In this document: piece by piece, positions 25,681 to 34,471 of the stretch
Layout: each line of letters starts with the position of its first letter
How positions within the stretch are numbered: the stretch's first letter is position 1
Assembly (NCBI GenBank): GCA_025355725.1
Contig: JANXZC010000076.1
Coordinates: forward strand, 1-39,999
From: Syntrophus sp. (in: bacteria)
Lineage (GTDB): Bacteria > Desulfobacterota > Syntrophia > Syntrophales > UBA8958
DNA: 39,999 nt
Direction: 5' to 3'
Notes under the pieces: generated by a model
Told to the model about the DNA's origin: nothing
What the model saw: the letters and a program-made list of their open reading frames with translations, nothing else
Databases searched by the model: none
Made by a program: the position numbers and the translations under genes

Positions 25681-25715
25681 ATTCGTGGAATCTTTAAACA
25701 TGAGGGGTGGAGATC

Positions 25716-26843
25716 ATGGGCACGGACAATGTCGTCTTTCTGGAAGTGATCGAGTGGTTTGATGAATCGGGCAAACAAATGGTGCAGAGAATCCCCCAGG
25801 ATGGTTCCGGAGAGATAAAATGGGGGGCCCAACTGACCGTCCGGGAAAGCCAGGCGGCGGTCTTCTTTTATAAAGGAAAGGCCTGCGACGCCTTCGGCCC
25901 GGGATGTCACACCCTGAAAACGGCAAACATTCCTGTTCTGACCAAGATCCTCAGCCTGCCCTGGGGTATGACCAGCCCCCTGCGGGCAGAGGTCTACTTC
26001 GCCAATCTGAAGATCTTCACAAATCTGACTTGGGGAACGAGGGATCCCGTAGCCTTTCGTGATGCCGAACTGGGTCTGATCCGTCTGCGGGCCTTCGGGG
26101 TGTTCAATATCCGCATCCTCCAGCCGATCCTGTTTATCAACAGTCTCGTCGGCACCCAGGGCGTCTATACCACGGAAGCAATCTCCGAATACCTGAATCG
26201 CGTTATCGTCTCCCGTTTCAATGACTTCATGGGAGAGAACATTGATACGATCTTCAATCTTCCGGCCCGTTACAATGAGCTCTCCGACGGCCTTAAAGAC
26301 ATGTTAACAAAAGATTTCAACCAGTTTGGTCTTGGCTTGACGTCGTTGTATATCAACTCCATCACCCCGCCTCCGGAGGTACAGAAGGCCATCGACGACA
26401 AAAGCAAGCTGGGCGTCTTCGATGATCTGAATAAACTGTTGAAGATGAAGGCTGCCATGGCGCTGGAAAACGCCTCCCTGAATCAGGGAGAAACGGGGGC
26501 CGCTATGGGCATGGGGATGGGATTCATGATGCCCGCCATGTTCGCCGATGCCTTCCGTCCGTCACCGACACAGCCGACAGCACCTACCGTCGAGGTCTTA
26601 CATTGTCCGGACTGCCAGCAGGCAATTACCAGAGAAGCAAAATTCTGTCCCAGTTGCGGTCATCAGATCCTTGTGTTCCAGCAATGCCCTCATTGCGGGA
26701 AAAACCTCGCCGCCAATGCTAAATTTTGCACCCAATGCGGCAAACAGGTGGAACAAAAACCTCAACCAACGAAATGCCTGAAGTGCGGAACGGAAAACAT
26801 CTCTAAATCCATGTTCTGCAACCAATGCGGTGAACGGATCTAA
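25716..26843 (+). CDS. SPFH (virion-core/YdjI-like) protein with C-terminal zinc ribbons
   Basis: A 375-residue protein. Residues about 1-245 form an SPFH/virion-core-like domain of the Bacillus YdjI type, with QLTVRESQAAVFFYKGKACD and SLYINSITPPPEVQKAIDDK. A Gly/Met-rich linker follows. The last ~85 residues hold three CxxC-CxxC zinc-ribbon units (HCPDCQQ/FCPSCG, QCPHCG/FCTQCG, KCLKCG/FCNQCG). YdjI-type proteins are thought to associate with membranes; the ribbons probably bind a partner or nucleic acid. ATG 25716 has AGGGG eight bases upstream. The gene overlaps the next by 14 bases. The function is unknown. Confidence 0.8.
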   Translation: MGTDNVVFLEVIEWFDESGKQMVQRIPQDGSGEIKWGAQLTVRESQAAVFFYKGKACDAFGPGCHTLKTANIPVLTKILSLPWGMTSPLRAEVYFANLKIFTNLTWGTRDPVAFRDAELGLIRLRAFGVFNIRILQPILFINSLVGTQGVYTTEAISEYLNRVIVSRFNDFMGENIDTIFNLPARYNELSDGLKDMLTKDFNQFGLGLTSLYINSITPPPEVQKAIDDKSKLGVFDDLNKLLKMKAAMALENASLNQGETGAAMGMGMGFMMPAMFADAFRPSPTQPTAPTVEVLHCPDCQQAITREAKFCPSCGHQILVFQQCPHCGKNLAANAKFCTQCGKQVEQKPQPTKCLKCGTENISKSMFCNQCGERI

Positions 26844-28047
26844 CTGGCAGATTCAGCATCAATGCCCCCAGTGCGGAGGGCCGGTAATCATGGAGGAAAC
26901 AGACCGCCTTCTGGACTGCACCTTCTGCCGAATCCGCTTGTTCATTGTTTCGGCCGGTCCTTTTCACTACTATATTCCCGCCCCCGCCGCAGATAACCTC
27001 ATCTATATGCCCTACTGGCGAATCCGCGGTCTCGCTTACACTATGAAACCCCTGGAAACAACAAATCGCTATTTCGATACAAGTCTCAAGGCGCTTCCCC
27101 TCGCAGACCTGGTTCCCTCTCTGGGGGTGCGCCCCCAAGCCATGAAGCTGAGGTTTCTCACCCCCGATACGCCGGGCGATTTCCTCAGGCCGGCGCTGAA
27201 AGCTGAACAGGTACTTCCCCAGGAAATCCCGGCTAAAGGGGCCCAATCCCGGGACATTTTCATCGGCGACACCATCAGTCTCATCTACACCCCCATGGTC
27301 TTGAAAAAAAATGCCCTACATGATGCTTTCGATCAGAGACCGGTTGTGCCATGGACAGACGACGACAGCAGGATGTACCCGGTCCTGAACCCATCGGAGC
27401 GGGACCACACCCGGTTTATCGCCACCCTGTGTCCCCATTGCGGTCAGGATTTGCAAGGGACAAAGGACACCCTCCTAATGAGCTGCAAGAACTGCCAATC
27501 CATGTGGTCATGTGACGGCACATCTCTTCAGCGTATCCCTTTTGCCGTCATGGAGGGTTCCGGAACCCCGCTTCGTTATTTACCCTTCTGGCGCATGAAA
27601 CTCCGTTTTGACGGGATTCCCTTGGCCTCTCTTGCCGATCTGGTCCGTATCGCCAACCTTCCCAAGCCCATTACGCCGGCTATGGAAGAAAAGCAGGTCT
27701 TCTTCTGGGCTCCGGCATTCAAGATCAACCCTGCCCTCTTTCTCAGATGGGCACGCCAGATAACCATTTACCAGCCCGATGATGATTACGTGGAAACGAT
27801 TCCGACACAGCCTGTTTACCCGGCAACACTGCCCCTGAAGGAAGCGGTGGAAAGCGTCAACATTACCCTGGGCAGCATGGTGACAGATAAACGGACCTTT
27901 TTCGCAAATCTTAGCCGTATGCAAATCAATATTGAAGACTCGCTTCTGGTTTATCAACCTTTTGTCGAAAAAGGCCGGGAATTGATTCATGAAAAAATGA
28001 AGGTCGTCTTGGACAGGAACGCCCTGACCTTTGGCGCTTTTATGTAA
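26830..28047 (+). CDS. Zinc-ribbon protein of unknown function, coupled to the SPFH gene
   Basis: A 405-residue soluble protein that I do not recognise by name. It has two zinc-ribbon pairs: QCPQCGGPV with DCTFCRIRL near the N-terminus, and LCPHCGQDL with SCKNCQSMW around residues 200-225. Between and after them are two similar halves of mixed alpha/beta character, each with a Y(M/L)P(Y/F)WR(I/M) motif (YMPYWRIRG and YLPFWRMKL), which suggests an internal duplication. It starts at a GTG inside the end of the SPFH gene, so the two are translationally coupled. Its role is probably tied to the SPFH protein. Confidence 0.7.
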   Translation: MNGSNWQIQHQCPQCGGPVIMEETDRLLDCTFCRIRLFIVSAGPFHYYIPAPAADNLIYMPYWRIRGLAYTMKPLETTNRYFDTSLKALPLADLVPSLGVRPQAMKLRFLTPDTPGDFLRPALKAEQVLPQEIPAKGAQSRDIFIGDTISLIYTPMVLKKNALHDAFDQRPVVPWTDDDSRMYPVLNPSERDHTRFIATLCPHCGQDLQGTKDTLLMSCKNCQSMWSCDGTSLQRIPFAVMEGSGTPLRYLPFWRMKLRFDGIPLASLADLVRIANLPKPITPAMEEKQVFFWAPAFKINPALFLRWARQITIYQPDDDYVETIPTQPVYPATLPLKEAVESVNITLGSMVTDKRTFFANLSRMQINIEDSLLVYQPFVEKGRELIHEKMKVVLDRNALTFGAFM

Positions 28048-28068
28048 AAATTAAAAAATGGAGGCCCC

Positions 28069-28863
28069 ATGAGCAAGATCATCGCCTTATGCAATCAGAA
28101 GGGCGGCGTCGGGAAAACAACCTGCACCCTGAATATCGCCGCTGGAATGGAAAAAATCGGGAAAAAGGTCCTTCTCATCGATCTCGACCCCCAGGCGCAT
28201 CTCACTTACTGCCTGGGGATACAGGCCCATGAACTCACCCAGACCATCTACGACGTCTTCAAGGGCACCCGCCGGATAGATGATGTCATTCTGCAAATAG
28301 ACGGAATCGCGGTGATTCCTTCCTCCCTCGATCTTGCGGGGCTGGAAATGGAACTGGCCGGGGTTCCGGGCCGGGAGTTTCTCCTCCGGGAAGCCCTTAG
28401 CCACTCGGGAAGCTATGACTTTATCCTTGTGGATTGCCCGCCATCCCTCGGCATCCTGACCCTCAACGCCCTCACCGCCGCCCAGGAGATTTATATCCCC
28501 TTGCAGACTGAATTTCTGGCCCTCAAGGGGATGAGCAAGCTCATCGAGACGATCGACACGGTCAAGAAGCGCCTCAACAAAGATCTGGAGATTACCGGGA
28601 TCATCGGCACCCGTTACGACGCCCGGAAAAAACTCAACAAAGGCATCATCGAAATTATCAGCGAACGCTTCGGCGACAAGCTCTTCCATACGATCATTCG
28701 GGAAAATATCAGTCTCGCCGAGGCCCCCGGCTACGGCCAGACGATCTTCGCCTACGCCCCGAAAAGCTACGGCGCCGAGGATTTCCTCGCCCTGGCCGAG
28801 GAAATAGTGGCCCGGGAAGAGCCATCACCGCCCGCTTCCGGAAGGAAGCGCCGGAAGGCATAA
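28069..28863 (+). CDS. ParA/Soj-type ATPase
   Basis: A 264-residue P-loop ATPase with the deviant Walker A motif QKGGVGKTTCTLNIAAG (about 9-25), LLIDLDPQAHLTYCLG (A'), and FILVDCPPSLGILTLNAL (Walker B region). ParA proteins form dynamic polymers or gradients on DNA or membranes to position DNA, plasmids or protein complexes. No parB or parS-like repeat is nearby, which argues against a plasmid or chromosome partition locus and for a protein-positioning role with the SPFH neighbours. The tail is basic (GRKRRKA), possibly for DNA or lipid contact. It follows the zinc-ribbon gene by 21 bases. Confidence 0.9.
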   Translation: MSKIIALCNQKGGVGKTTCTLNIAAGMEKIGKKVLLIDLDPQAHLTYCLGIQAHELTQTIYDVFKGTRRIDDVILQIDGIAVIPSSLDLAGLEMELAGVPGREFLLREALSHSGSYDFILVDCPPSLGILTLNALTAAQEIYIPLQTEFLALKGMSKLIETIDTVKKRLNKDLEITGIIGTRYDARKKLNKGIIEIISERFGDKLFHTIIRENISLAEAPGYGQTIFAYAPKSYGAEDFLALAEEIVAREEPSPPASGRKRRKA

Positions 28864-28880
28864 AAAGATAAGGACAATAT

Positions 28881-29186
28881 ATGTGGGTTTTTACTAATAA
28901 AGGATTTCTGTCTATAATTCAGGACTTCCGCGACCCCGATACGCTGATCGTCCGCTCCCGGTTTCCCGATCATATCCAGAATCTCTTTCCCGGCGCCAAG
29001 ATTACGAAGACAACCAGCCGCGATTACTTATACCGGACGCTGCTTCCCCGCCAGGAAGTGGTTGATATGATTAGAAAGTATACGGAAGAAATGGATTATA
29101 CGAACTTCAAGGATTCCGTCGATGAACCGGTCTATCAGCGGGCCTGTTCTGAAGTATGGGGGAATATGCGCCGATATCAGAAATAG
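28881..29186 (+). CDS. Small conserved protein of unknown function
   Basis: A 101-residue protein beginning MWVFTNKGFLSIIQD and containing DPDTLIVRSRFPDHIQNLFP, DYLYRTLLPRQEVVDM and MDYTNFKDSV. This arrangement matches a widespread, uncharacterised family of about 100 residues found in many Proteobacteria and Actinobacteria. No catalytic motif is evident. It follows the ParA gene by 17 bases and ends two bases before the convergent kinase stop. Confidence 0.7.
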   Translation: MWVFTNKGFLSIIQDFRDPDTLIVRSRFPDHIQNLFPGAKITKTTSRDYLYRTLLPRQEVVDMIRKYTEEMDYTNFKDSVDEPVYQRACSEVWGNMRRYQK

Positions 29187-29187
29187 G

Positions 29188-32100
29188 CTAATTATTGAAG
29201 ATTTTGTCTAGAGTCGTCTTTATCTGGTCTATGGAGGCGGGTTTAGCCAACGCCCCTTTAAATCCATAGGCGCCGTAGTGGGATATAACCGGGTCATCGC
29301 TGTAACCACTGCAAATAATGGCCATGACCGCAGGATCGACATCAAGCAGCCGCTGGATAGTCTCCTGGCCCCCCCAACCGCCCCGGACGGTCAAATCGAG
29401 GACAACCAGGTCATATGGCCGCAATGCCATGGCCTCTCGATACATCTCCACCGCTTTGGACCCCTCATCGCAGGTCGTAACGTCATATCCGAGAAAGGAC
29501 ATAGTATCCTCCATGAAGGACCGGATCAATGCCTCATCGTCCATCACAAGTATTCGCTTGACAGCTGCTTCGGGCCGTCCTGAAACCGGCAAATCCCCCT
29601 TAGCAGTCCTAATAACTTGCGTAATATCAACGCATGCCGGCAGATAAATGCTGACCGATGTTCCTTTACCAACCTCTGATTGTACCGTGACATCACCACC
29701 GTGCTTCTTAATGATAGAATAGCTGATCGAGAGCCCCAACCCTGTTCCTTTCAAAGACCCCATGTCTTTGGTCGTAAAATAGGGATCGAATATTCTACCC
29801 AAAGATTCCTCGGAAATACCTTTACCGCGATCGGAAATCGTTAGTTTTATAAAAGGTTTCTCTGCCTTTCTTCGGTAAGCGACGTTTTCCCCCTTGACAG
29901 AAATCGATCCCCCTGCCGGAGAAGCTTCCACGGCATTAATGATAATGTTGCCGATAGCCTGCCTGATCTGCGCTTCATCCGCCCGGACGGGATGGAGATG
30001 TTTTGCCAGATAATAACGGCATTGGATATTGGATCCCCTGAGGACCAATTTAACGGATTCGCGAACCGCATCTCTAATATCTATGGGCTTCATCTGGGGA
30101 TCTCCGCCCCGGGAAAAGGTAAGCAGGCGTTGTGCTATCTCCTTGGCACGCAGACAAGATTCTTCCGCCTTACTTAGACTTCTTTCGACAACCATCTCTT
30201 GCTGGGCGTTTAATTTGGCCAGTCCGATATAACCGAGGATACCCATCAAGAGATTGTTGAAATCATGGGCAACACCTCCCGCCAGGGTCCCTATGGATTC
30301 GAGCTTCTGAGTCTTGATCATTTCTTCCTGAAGCGTCTTTATCTCTGAAATATCACGCAGAATTCCCCGGTAGCCGCCAAAGTGACCTTCTTTGATGAAG
30401 AAAGGATTACCGCTGACTTCCACGGAAAGATGAATGCCCCGTTTATGAACAATTATCCCTTCGATAGCAACAAAGGGATATTGACTGGCGAAGGAATCAG
30501 AAAAACGACCTTTAAGCTCTTCCATATTCATCGCCCACATATATTCATGAGGAAATTTGCCGATCATTTCCGCCTGCCCGTATCCGATCAATTTCTCGAT
30601 ATTCGGGCTTAGATAGGTAAAGCGTCCCGTGGCGTCGATCTCCCAAACAATCTCATTGATGCTTTCTACCAGGTACTGGTAGCGTTTTCTGCTTTCCTCG
30701 AGGGCATCCTCCGCCCGCTTCTGATCCGTAATGTCCAGCAGCATCCCGTTAAAAACAACCTCGTCCGGGCGCTCCTCGGGAAGAGATATACCGCGGACAT
30801 ATTTCTCTTCACCCCCCGTCGTAATGAATCTGCCCTCATATTCCCATCTACAGACGGAAAGGGCGGCTTGCTGAATAGATTCCAGGAACCTTGACCTGTC
30901 CTCTAAAGGGACACAGGCTGACGCGCGTGCGAAGAATTCCTCCGGATTACTGTCCAACCCCAGTATTTCCCGTGACCGTTCTGACACATAGTAAAGTCCC
31001 ATTTCGCCATGCTTGCGAACATAGAACTGAAAGATGACGCCGGGCAGGTTATTGGCCAGAGCCTTCAGGCGCTCCTTGCGTTTCCGCAACTCCTCCTCGA
31101 CACGCTTGCGGTTGTCGATATCCTGCATTGTTCCTGAGATAAGAATTGGCGATCCATCTATATGACGTTCCGTTATCTTCCCTCTCCCTTGGACCCATTT
31201 CCATTCGCCTGTTGCCATGCGCATGCGGTGCTCATTTTCAAACACGGGCAGGTGACCTTCAATGTGGGCGTTTAAACTTTCTTTAAGTCGAGGAATATCT
31301 TCAGGATGCGTCATTGCGTCCCAAGCATCTATTTGGGAGGGAATTTCATCCTTCCCGTAGCCTAGAATTTGTGCCGCTCTTTCATCTATGGTACCGGACA
31401 TGGTTGTAAGATCTAAGTCCCACATACCCAAATCTGCTCCATAAAGTGCCATCTGCAGCTTCTCTTCGCTTTTCTTAAGCACCTTTTCCATCTCTTTTCG
31501 TTCCGAGATATCCATACATGTACCGAAGCTGCCCGCAAATCGCCCGCTACTGTCGTAAAGCGGTCGGGGAGACATGAGAAAATACATGGGGCTCCCGTCC
31601 TTACGTCTTAAAACAATCTCATAGGGGCTTAAGCGCCCATTGGATCGTTGAGAAAATTCCGATTGAAAGGTGCGGAGATTCTCAGCATCCAGGTAGGCGG
31701 ATACGGGACGGCCAATGAGTTCCTCCTGGGTATAACCCGTCATTTCACAGAAGCGCTGATTAACAAAGACGGGAATGCCGGATTCATTCACGGTAATGAA
31801 TCCTTCGTTCATGGTATCCAACAGCAGCCGCCACTGCTCTTCTTTCTCCCTGAGTAATTCTCCCGCCTCGCCATAACCTGTGACCTCCGTCAGCATGGAA
31901 ATCACTGTTCCGTCTTTGACGGTAATCATGTTGAATTCTATGGATTTCTTCTTTCTATTTTTACAGGAGACTTGAAATATTTTTTCGGTAATTATCTTCT
32001 GAGTCTGATACTTGACCCATGCATAAAGAGCCCTGCGCCGGTATTCCTTATCCGGATAGGCTGTTTGAAACCATTTCTTTTCCCTATCAATATCCGGGAG

Positions 32101-32340
32101 ATTATAACCGGTCAAGCTGACGAAAGCGGGATTGACATAGATGAAAAATCCGTCTTTCCGGATCACAGAGATGCCGAGAGGAAACTGATCGAAAATCGTG
32201 GCATAGTGTTCCGGGGGAATGGTCGGACTAGCTGCGGAATGGATCGTGTCCCCGCCTCCGCCTTCCCTCAGTTCAAGCTGAGTCCGCAGAGATGCCAGCT
32301 CCTCGATCAATTGCTGCTTTGTCTTGTGCCTGTCTTGCAT
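29188..32340 (-). CDS. Multi-PAS hybrid histidine kinase with C-terminal receiver domain
   Basis: A 1050-residue cytoplasmic hybrid kinase. After a short coiled coil come five PAS domains (about 46-165, 168-290, 300-425, 430-550 and 560-680), several with PAC extensions. Then come a HisKA domain with the phospho-accepting His in GTLAGGVAHDFNNLLMGIL, an HATPase domain (FDPYFTTKD, GTGLGLSIS) and a receiver domain (about 930-1048) with VVLDLTVRGGWGG as the phospho-accepting Asp. No membrane segments are seen, so it senses an intracellular signal. No response regulator gene is adjacent. ATG 32340 is preferred because MQDRHKTKQQLIEEL is a typical start for this group; the frame extends to 32424. 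Confidence 0.9.
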   Translation of the reverse strand: MQDRHKTKQQLIEELASLRTQLELREGGGGDTIHSAASPTIPPEHYATIFDQFPLGISVIRKDGFFIYVNPAFVSLTGYNLPDIDREKKWFQTAYPDKEYRRRALYAWVKYQTQKIITEKIFQVSCKNRKKKSIEFNMITVKDGTVISMLTEVTGYGEAGELLREKEEQWRLLLDTMNEGFITVNESGIPVFVNQRFCEMTGYTQEELIGRPVSAYLDAENLRTFQSEFSQRSNGRLSPYEIVLRRKDGSPMYFLMSPRPLYDSSGRFAGSFGTCMDISERKEMEKVLKKSEEKLQMALYGADLGMWDLDLTTMSGTIDERAAQILGYGKDEIPSQIDAWDAMTHPEDIPRLKESLNAHIEGHLPVFENEHRMRMATGEWKWVQGRGKITERHIDGSPILISGTMQDIDNRKRVEEELRKRKERLKALANNLPGVIFQFYVRKHGEMGLYYVSERSREILGLDSNPEEFFARASACVPLEDRSRFLESIQQAALSVCRWEYEGRFITTGGEEKYVRGISLPEERPDEVVFNGMLLDITDQKRAEDALEESRKRYQYLVESINEIVWEIDATGRFTYLSPNIEKLIGYGQAEMIGKFPHEYMWAMNMEELKGRFSDSFASQYPFVAIEGIIVHKRGIHLSVEVSGNPFFIKEGHFGGYRGILRDISEIKTLQEEMIKTQKLESIGTLAGGVAHDFNNLLMGILGYIGLAKLNAQQEMVVERSLSKAEESCLRAKEIAQRLLTFSRGGDPQMKPIDIRDAVRESVKLVLRGSNIQCRYYLAKHLHPVRADEAQIRQAIGNIIINAVEASPAGGSISVKGENVAYRRKAEKPFIKLTISDRGKGISEESLGRIFDPYFTTKDMGSLKGTGLGLSISYSIIKKHGGDVTVQSEVGKGTSVSIYLPACVDITQVIRTAKGDLPVSGRPEAAVKRILVMDDEALIRSFMEDTMSFLGYDVTTCDEGSKAVEMYREAMALRPYDLVVLDLTVRGGWGGQETIQRLLDVDPAVMAIICSGYSDDPVISHYGAYGFKGALAKPASIDQIKTTLDKIFNN

Positions 32341-32393
32341 AAAGGTTGAAACTTTTTTCAGCAAAGGGGGCAGGTTGGGTAACACTAAGGAGC

Positions 32394-32422
32394 GCCCTTC
32401 CGCCGTCAAGTGGCGGAAGGGC
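32394..32422 (-). terminator. 11-bp hairpin between the beta-oxidation gene and the kinase
   Basis: GCCCTTCCGCC (32394-32404) pairs perfectly with GGCGGAAGGGC (32412-32422) across a seven-base loop. It follows the stop of the hydratase/dehydrogenase gene by about 30 bases. No strong T-run is present, so it may be a weak terminator, processing site or attenuator before the kinase. Confidence 0.5.
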
Positions 32423-32452
32423 ATCCATAATTTATGGTCAATTCGTCATTCT

Positions 32453-34447
32453 TTAATAGAAGTTCTTCCCAAACAAGCGTTTGCTCATGCCGGTCAGGTC
32501 CGCCCATTTCATGGGACCACCCTTGTCCGCCGGGAAACCGACGCCCCAGACCATACCGACGTCAATCATCCGCACGTTATCGACAACCTTTCTGTCCAGG
32601 AGGTCTTTTCCCGTTTTCACCATCGCTTCGAGAAGGCCTTCCTGAATCTGTTCCGGGGTCAATTCCCGTGGCTGTTTCTTAGCGATAAGGGACAGGACCT
32701 CCGGATCGACGCCGCCATCTTTCAGGAAGAACCCTTTCCCGGATTTTTTCAATCCCATGCGCCCCGCTTCGACGACATTGGCCAGGGTCTCCTGGCGGAC
32801 CCCCATTCCCTTGAAGATCTTGTAGGGGACGTCGATGCCGACTTCATCGGTCAGGCGGATGGGACCGACGGGCATACCGAAGGATGTCATGGCCCGATCA
32901 ACCTTTTCGATAGCGTTACCCTCCTCGATATACTTGAACGTCTCGAGGAGCATGGGGAACAGAAGGGCGTTCACGACAAAGCCGGCATTATCCCGGCAGA
33001 CGATGGGGCGTTTCTTGATGGCGGCGGCAAAGTTCAGGAGGTTATCCACTGTCTCCTGGCTCGTCTGCTCTCCCCGGATAACCTCCACAAGCTGCATCAG
33101 CCATACGGGGGAGAAAAAATGGAGGCCCCCGAAGCGCTCCGGTTTCGTCACCAGTCCGGCCATGGACTTGATGGCGAGGGAAGAGGTGTTACTCGCCACG
33201 ATGCAATCCTCCGGAATTACCTGGCAGAGTTCCGCATAGACCTGCTGTTTGAGCTTGAGGTCTTCAAATACCGCCTCGACGACAATATCCACATCCTTGA
33301 ATTCCGCACCGTATTCGGTAGTGGTAATTATCAGTTTCATGTAGTCATCAACGGCGCCCTTGAGACGCTTCTTTTCCGCCATTCCGTCGAGGATCTTCCG
33401 GACAAAGGCCTTCCCCGGCTCCAGGGCCTCGGGAATGTCTTTCACGACTACGGGCACCTGCATATTTCTAATAATATCGATGACAATCCCCCGGCCCATT
33501 GTCCCAAAACCAAGGACGGCAGCCTTCTTCAGAGGCTTGGGCGTAAATCCTTTGGTCATCATCGCCTTGGGTTTATCCGTCAGGGTCTTGATGAAAAAGG
33601 TGTTGATACTCCCCTTGGCTTCGTTAGACATAACGACATCGACAAAGTTCGCCTTTTCGATCTCCAGTCCTTCTGCCAGGGAAACCTTGACGCCATCCTG
33701 AATGGATTTCAGGGCCAGCATGGGGGCAGGCAGGGTGCGTCCCCGGGTTACCTTGAGAACTGCCTGACGGGCCATCTCAATGACCTCGTCCAGCTGGGAG
33801 AAATCATGTTCCGGTCTTTTCAGATTGGCCGTTCCGGCAATCATCTCCCCGATAAAATTCTTGGCAGCCCCCAGGAGATCAGTGTCCGCAGGAACTAGAC
33901 GGTCGATGATCCCCAGCTCGAAGGCCTTCGCCGCCGGCAGCATGGTCCCCTTCAGGATCAGTTCGATGGCGGGATACCCAATCAGCCGGGGCAGACGCTG
34001 AGTCCCGCCGCCGCCGGGAAAGAGGCCGACATTACATTCGGGAAGGCCGATGAGGGTCGTTTTTCCCTCTTTGGCGATGCGGGCCGTACAGGCGAGGGCG
34101 AACTCGAGACCGCCGCCGAGGCAGTGGCCGTGAATGGCCGCCAAAATAGGCAGATTCATATCGTTTAGTTTCCGGAACGCGCCATGGAAAAGTTCAAGGA
34201 CCTCTCGCACCTCATCCGGTTTCACGAGGTCGGCGATCATCTTGAGATTCGCCCCGGCAAAGAAATTGTCGGGCTTCCCGGAAATGAAGATGATCCCTTT
34301 CAGGGCTTTCTCTTTCGCCAGTTCCCCCATAAGTTCGGAAAAACTCGTAAAGGCCGCCTCCGTCCAGGTGTTCATGGCGTCGCCGGTAACGTCGAAGGTC
34401 GCCACGCCGATGCCGTCTTCCACTTTTAATTGGAATACCTTGCTCAT
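32453..34447 (-). CDS. Enoyl-CoA hydratase/3-hydroxyacyl-CoA dehydrogenase fusion (FadB/FadJ type)
   Basis: A 664-residue bifunctional beta-oxidation enzyme. The N-terminal crotonase domain (about 1-200) has the oxyanion-hole FAGANLKMI, GHCLGGGLEFALAC and GLPECNVGLFPGGGGTQRLPR with both catalytic Glu residues. The NAD-binding domain starts at about 307 (AAVLGFGTMGRGIVIDII), with the catalytic His in GLHFFSPVWLMQLVEVIRG, followed by two C-terminal dehydrogenase domains. It hydrates enoyl-CoA and oxidises 3-hydroxyacyl-CoA. It is somewhat shorter than E. coli FadB. In a syntrophic anaerobe it could degrade fatty or aromatic acids. It follows rfbB by 24 bases. Confidence 0.93.
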   Translation of the reverse strand: MSKVFQLKVEDGIGVATFDVTGDAMNTWTEAAFTSFSELMGELAKEKALKGIIFISGKPDNFFAGANLKMIADLVKPDEVREVLELFHGAFRKLNDMNLPILAAIHGHCLGGGLEFALACTARIAKEGKTTLIGLPECNVGLFPGGGGTQRLPRLIGYPAIELILKGTMLPAAKAFELGIIDRLVPADTDLLGAAKNFIGEMIAGTANLKRPEHDFSQLDEVIEMARQAVLKVTRGRTLPAPMLALKSIQDGVKVSLAEGLEIEKANFVDVVMSNEAKGSINTFFIKTLTDKPKAMMTKGFTPKPLKKAAVLGFGTMGRGIVIDIIRNMQVPVVVKDIPEALEPGKAFVRKILDGMAEKKRLKGAVDDYMKLIITTTEYGAEFKDVDIVVEAVFEDLKLKQQVYAELCQVIPEDCIVASNTSSLAIKSMAGLVTKPERFGGLHFFSPVWLMQLVEVIRGEQTSQETVDNLLNFAAAIKKRPIVCRDNAGFVVNALLFPMLLETFKYIEEGNAIEKVDRAMTSFGMPVGPIRLTDEVGIDVPYKIFKGMGVRQETLANVVEAGRMGLKKSGKGFFLKDGGVDPEVLSLIAKKQPRELTPEQIQEGLLEAMVKTGKDLLDRKVVDNVRMIDVGMVWGVGFPADKGGPMKWADLTGMSKRLFGKNFY

Positions 34448-34471
34448 AAAATACCTCCGTTAATTATACTG

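Noticed and set aside
28069-28863. Chromosome or plasmid partition locus
   Set aside because: The ParA gene has no parB next to it, no parS-like repeats are visible, and its neighbours are SPFH and zinc-ribbon genes.
32324-33898. 524-codon plus-strand frame opposite the hydratase/dehydrogenase gene
   Set aside because: Antisense shadow; the minus-strand product has all catalytic motifs of the FadB/FadJ family.
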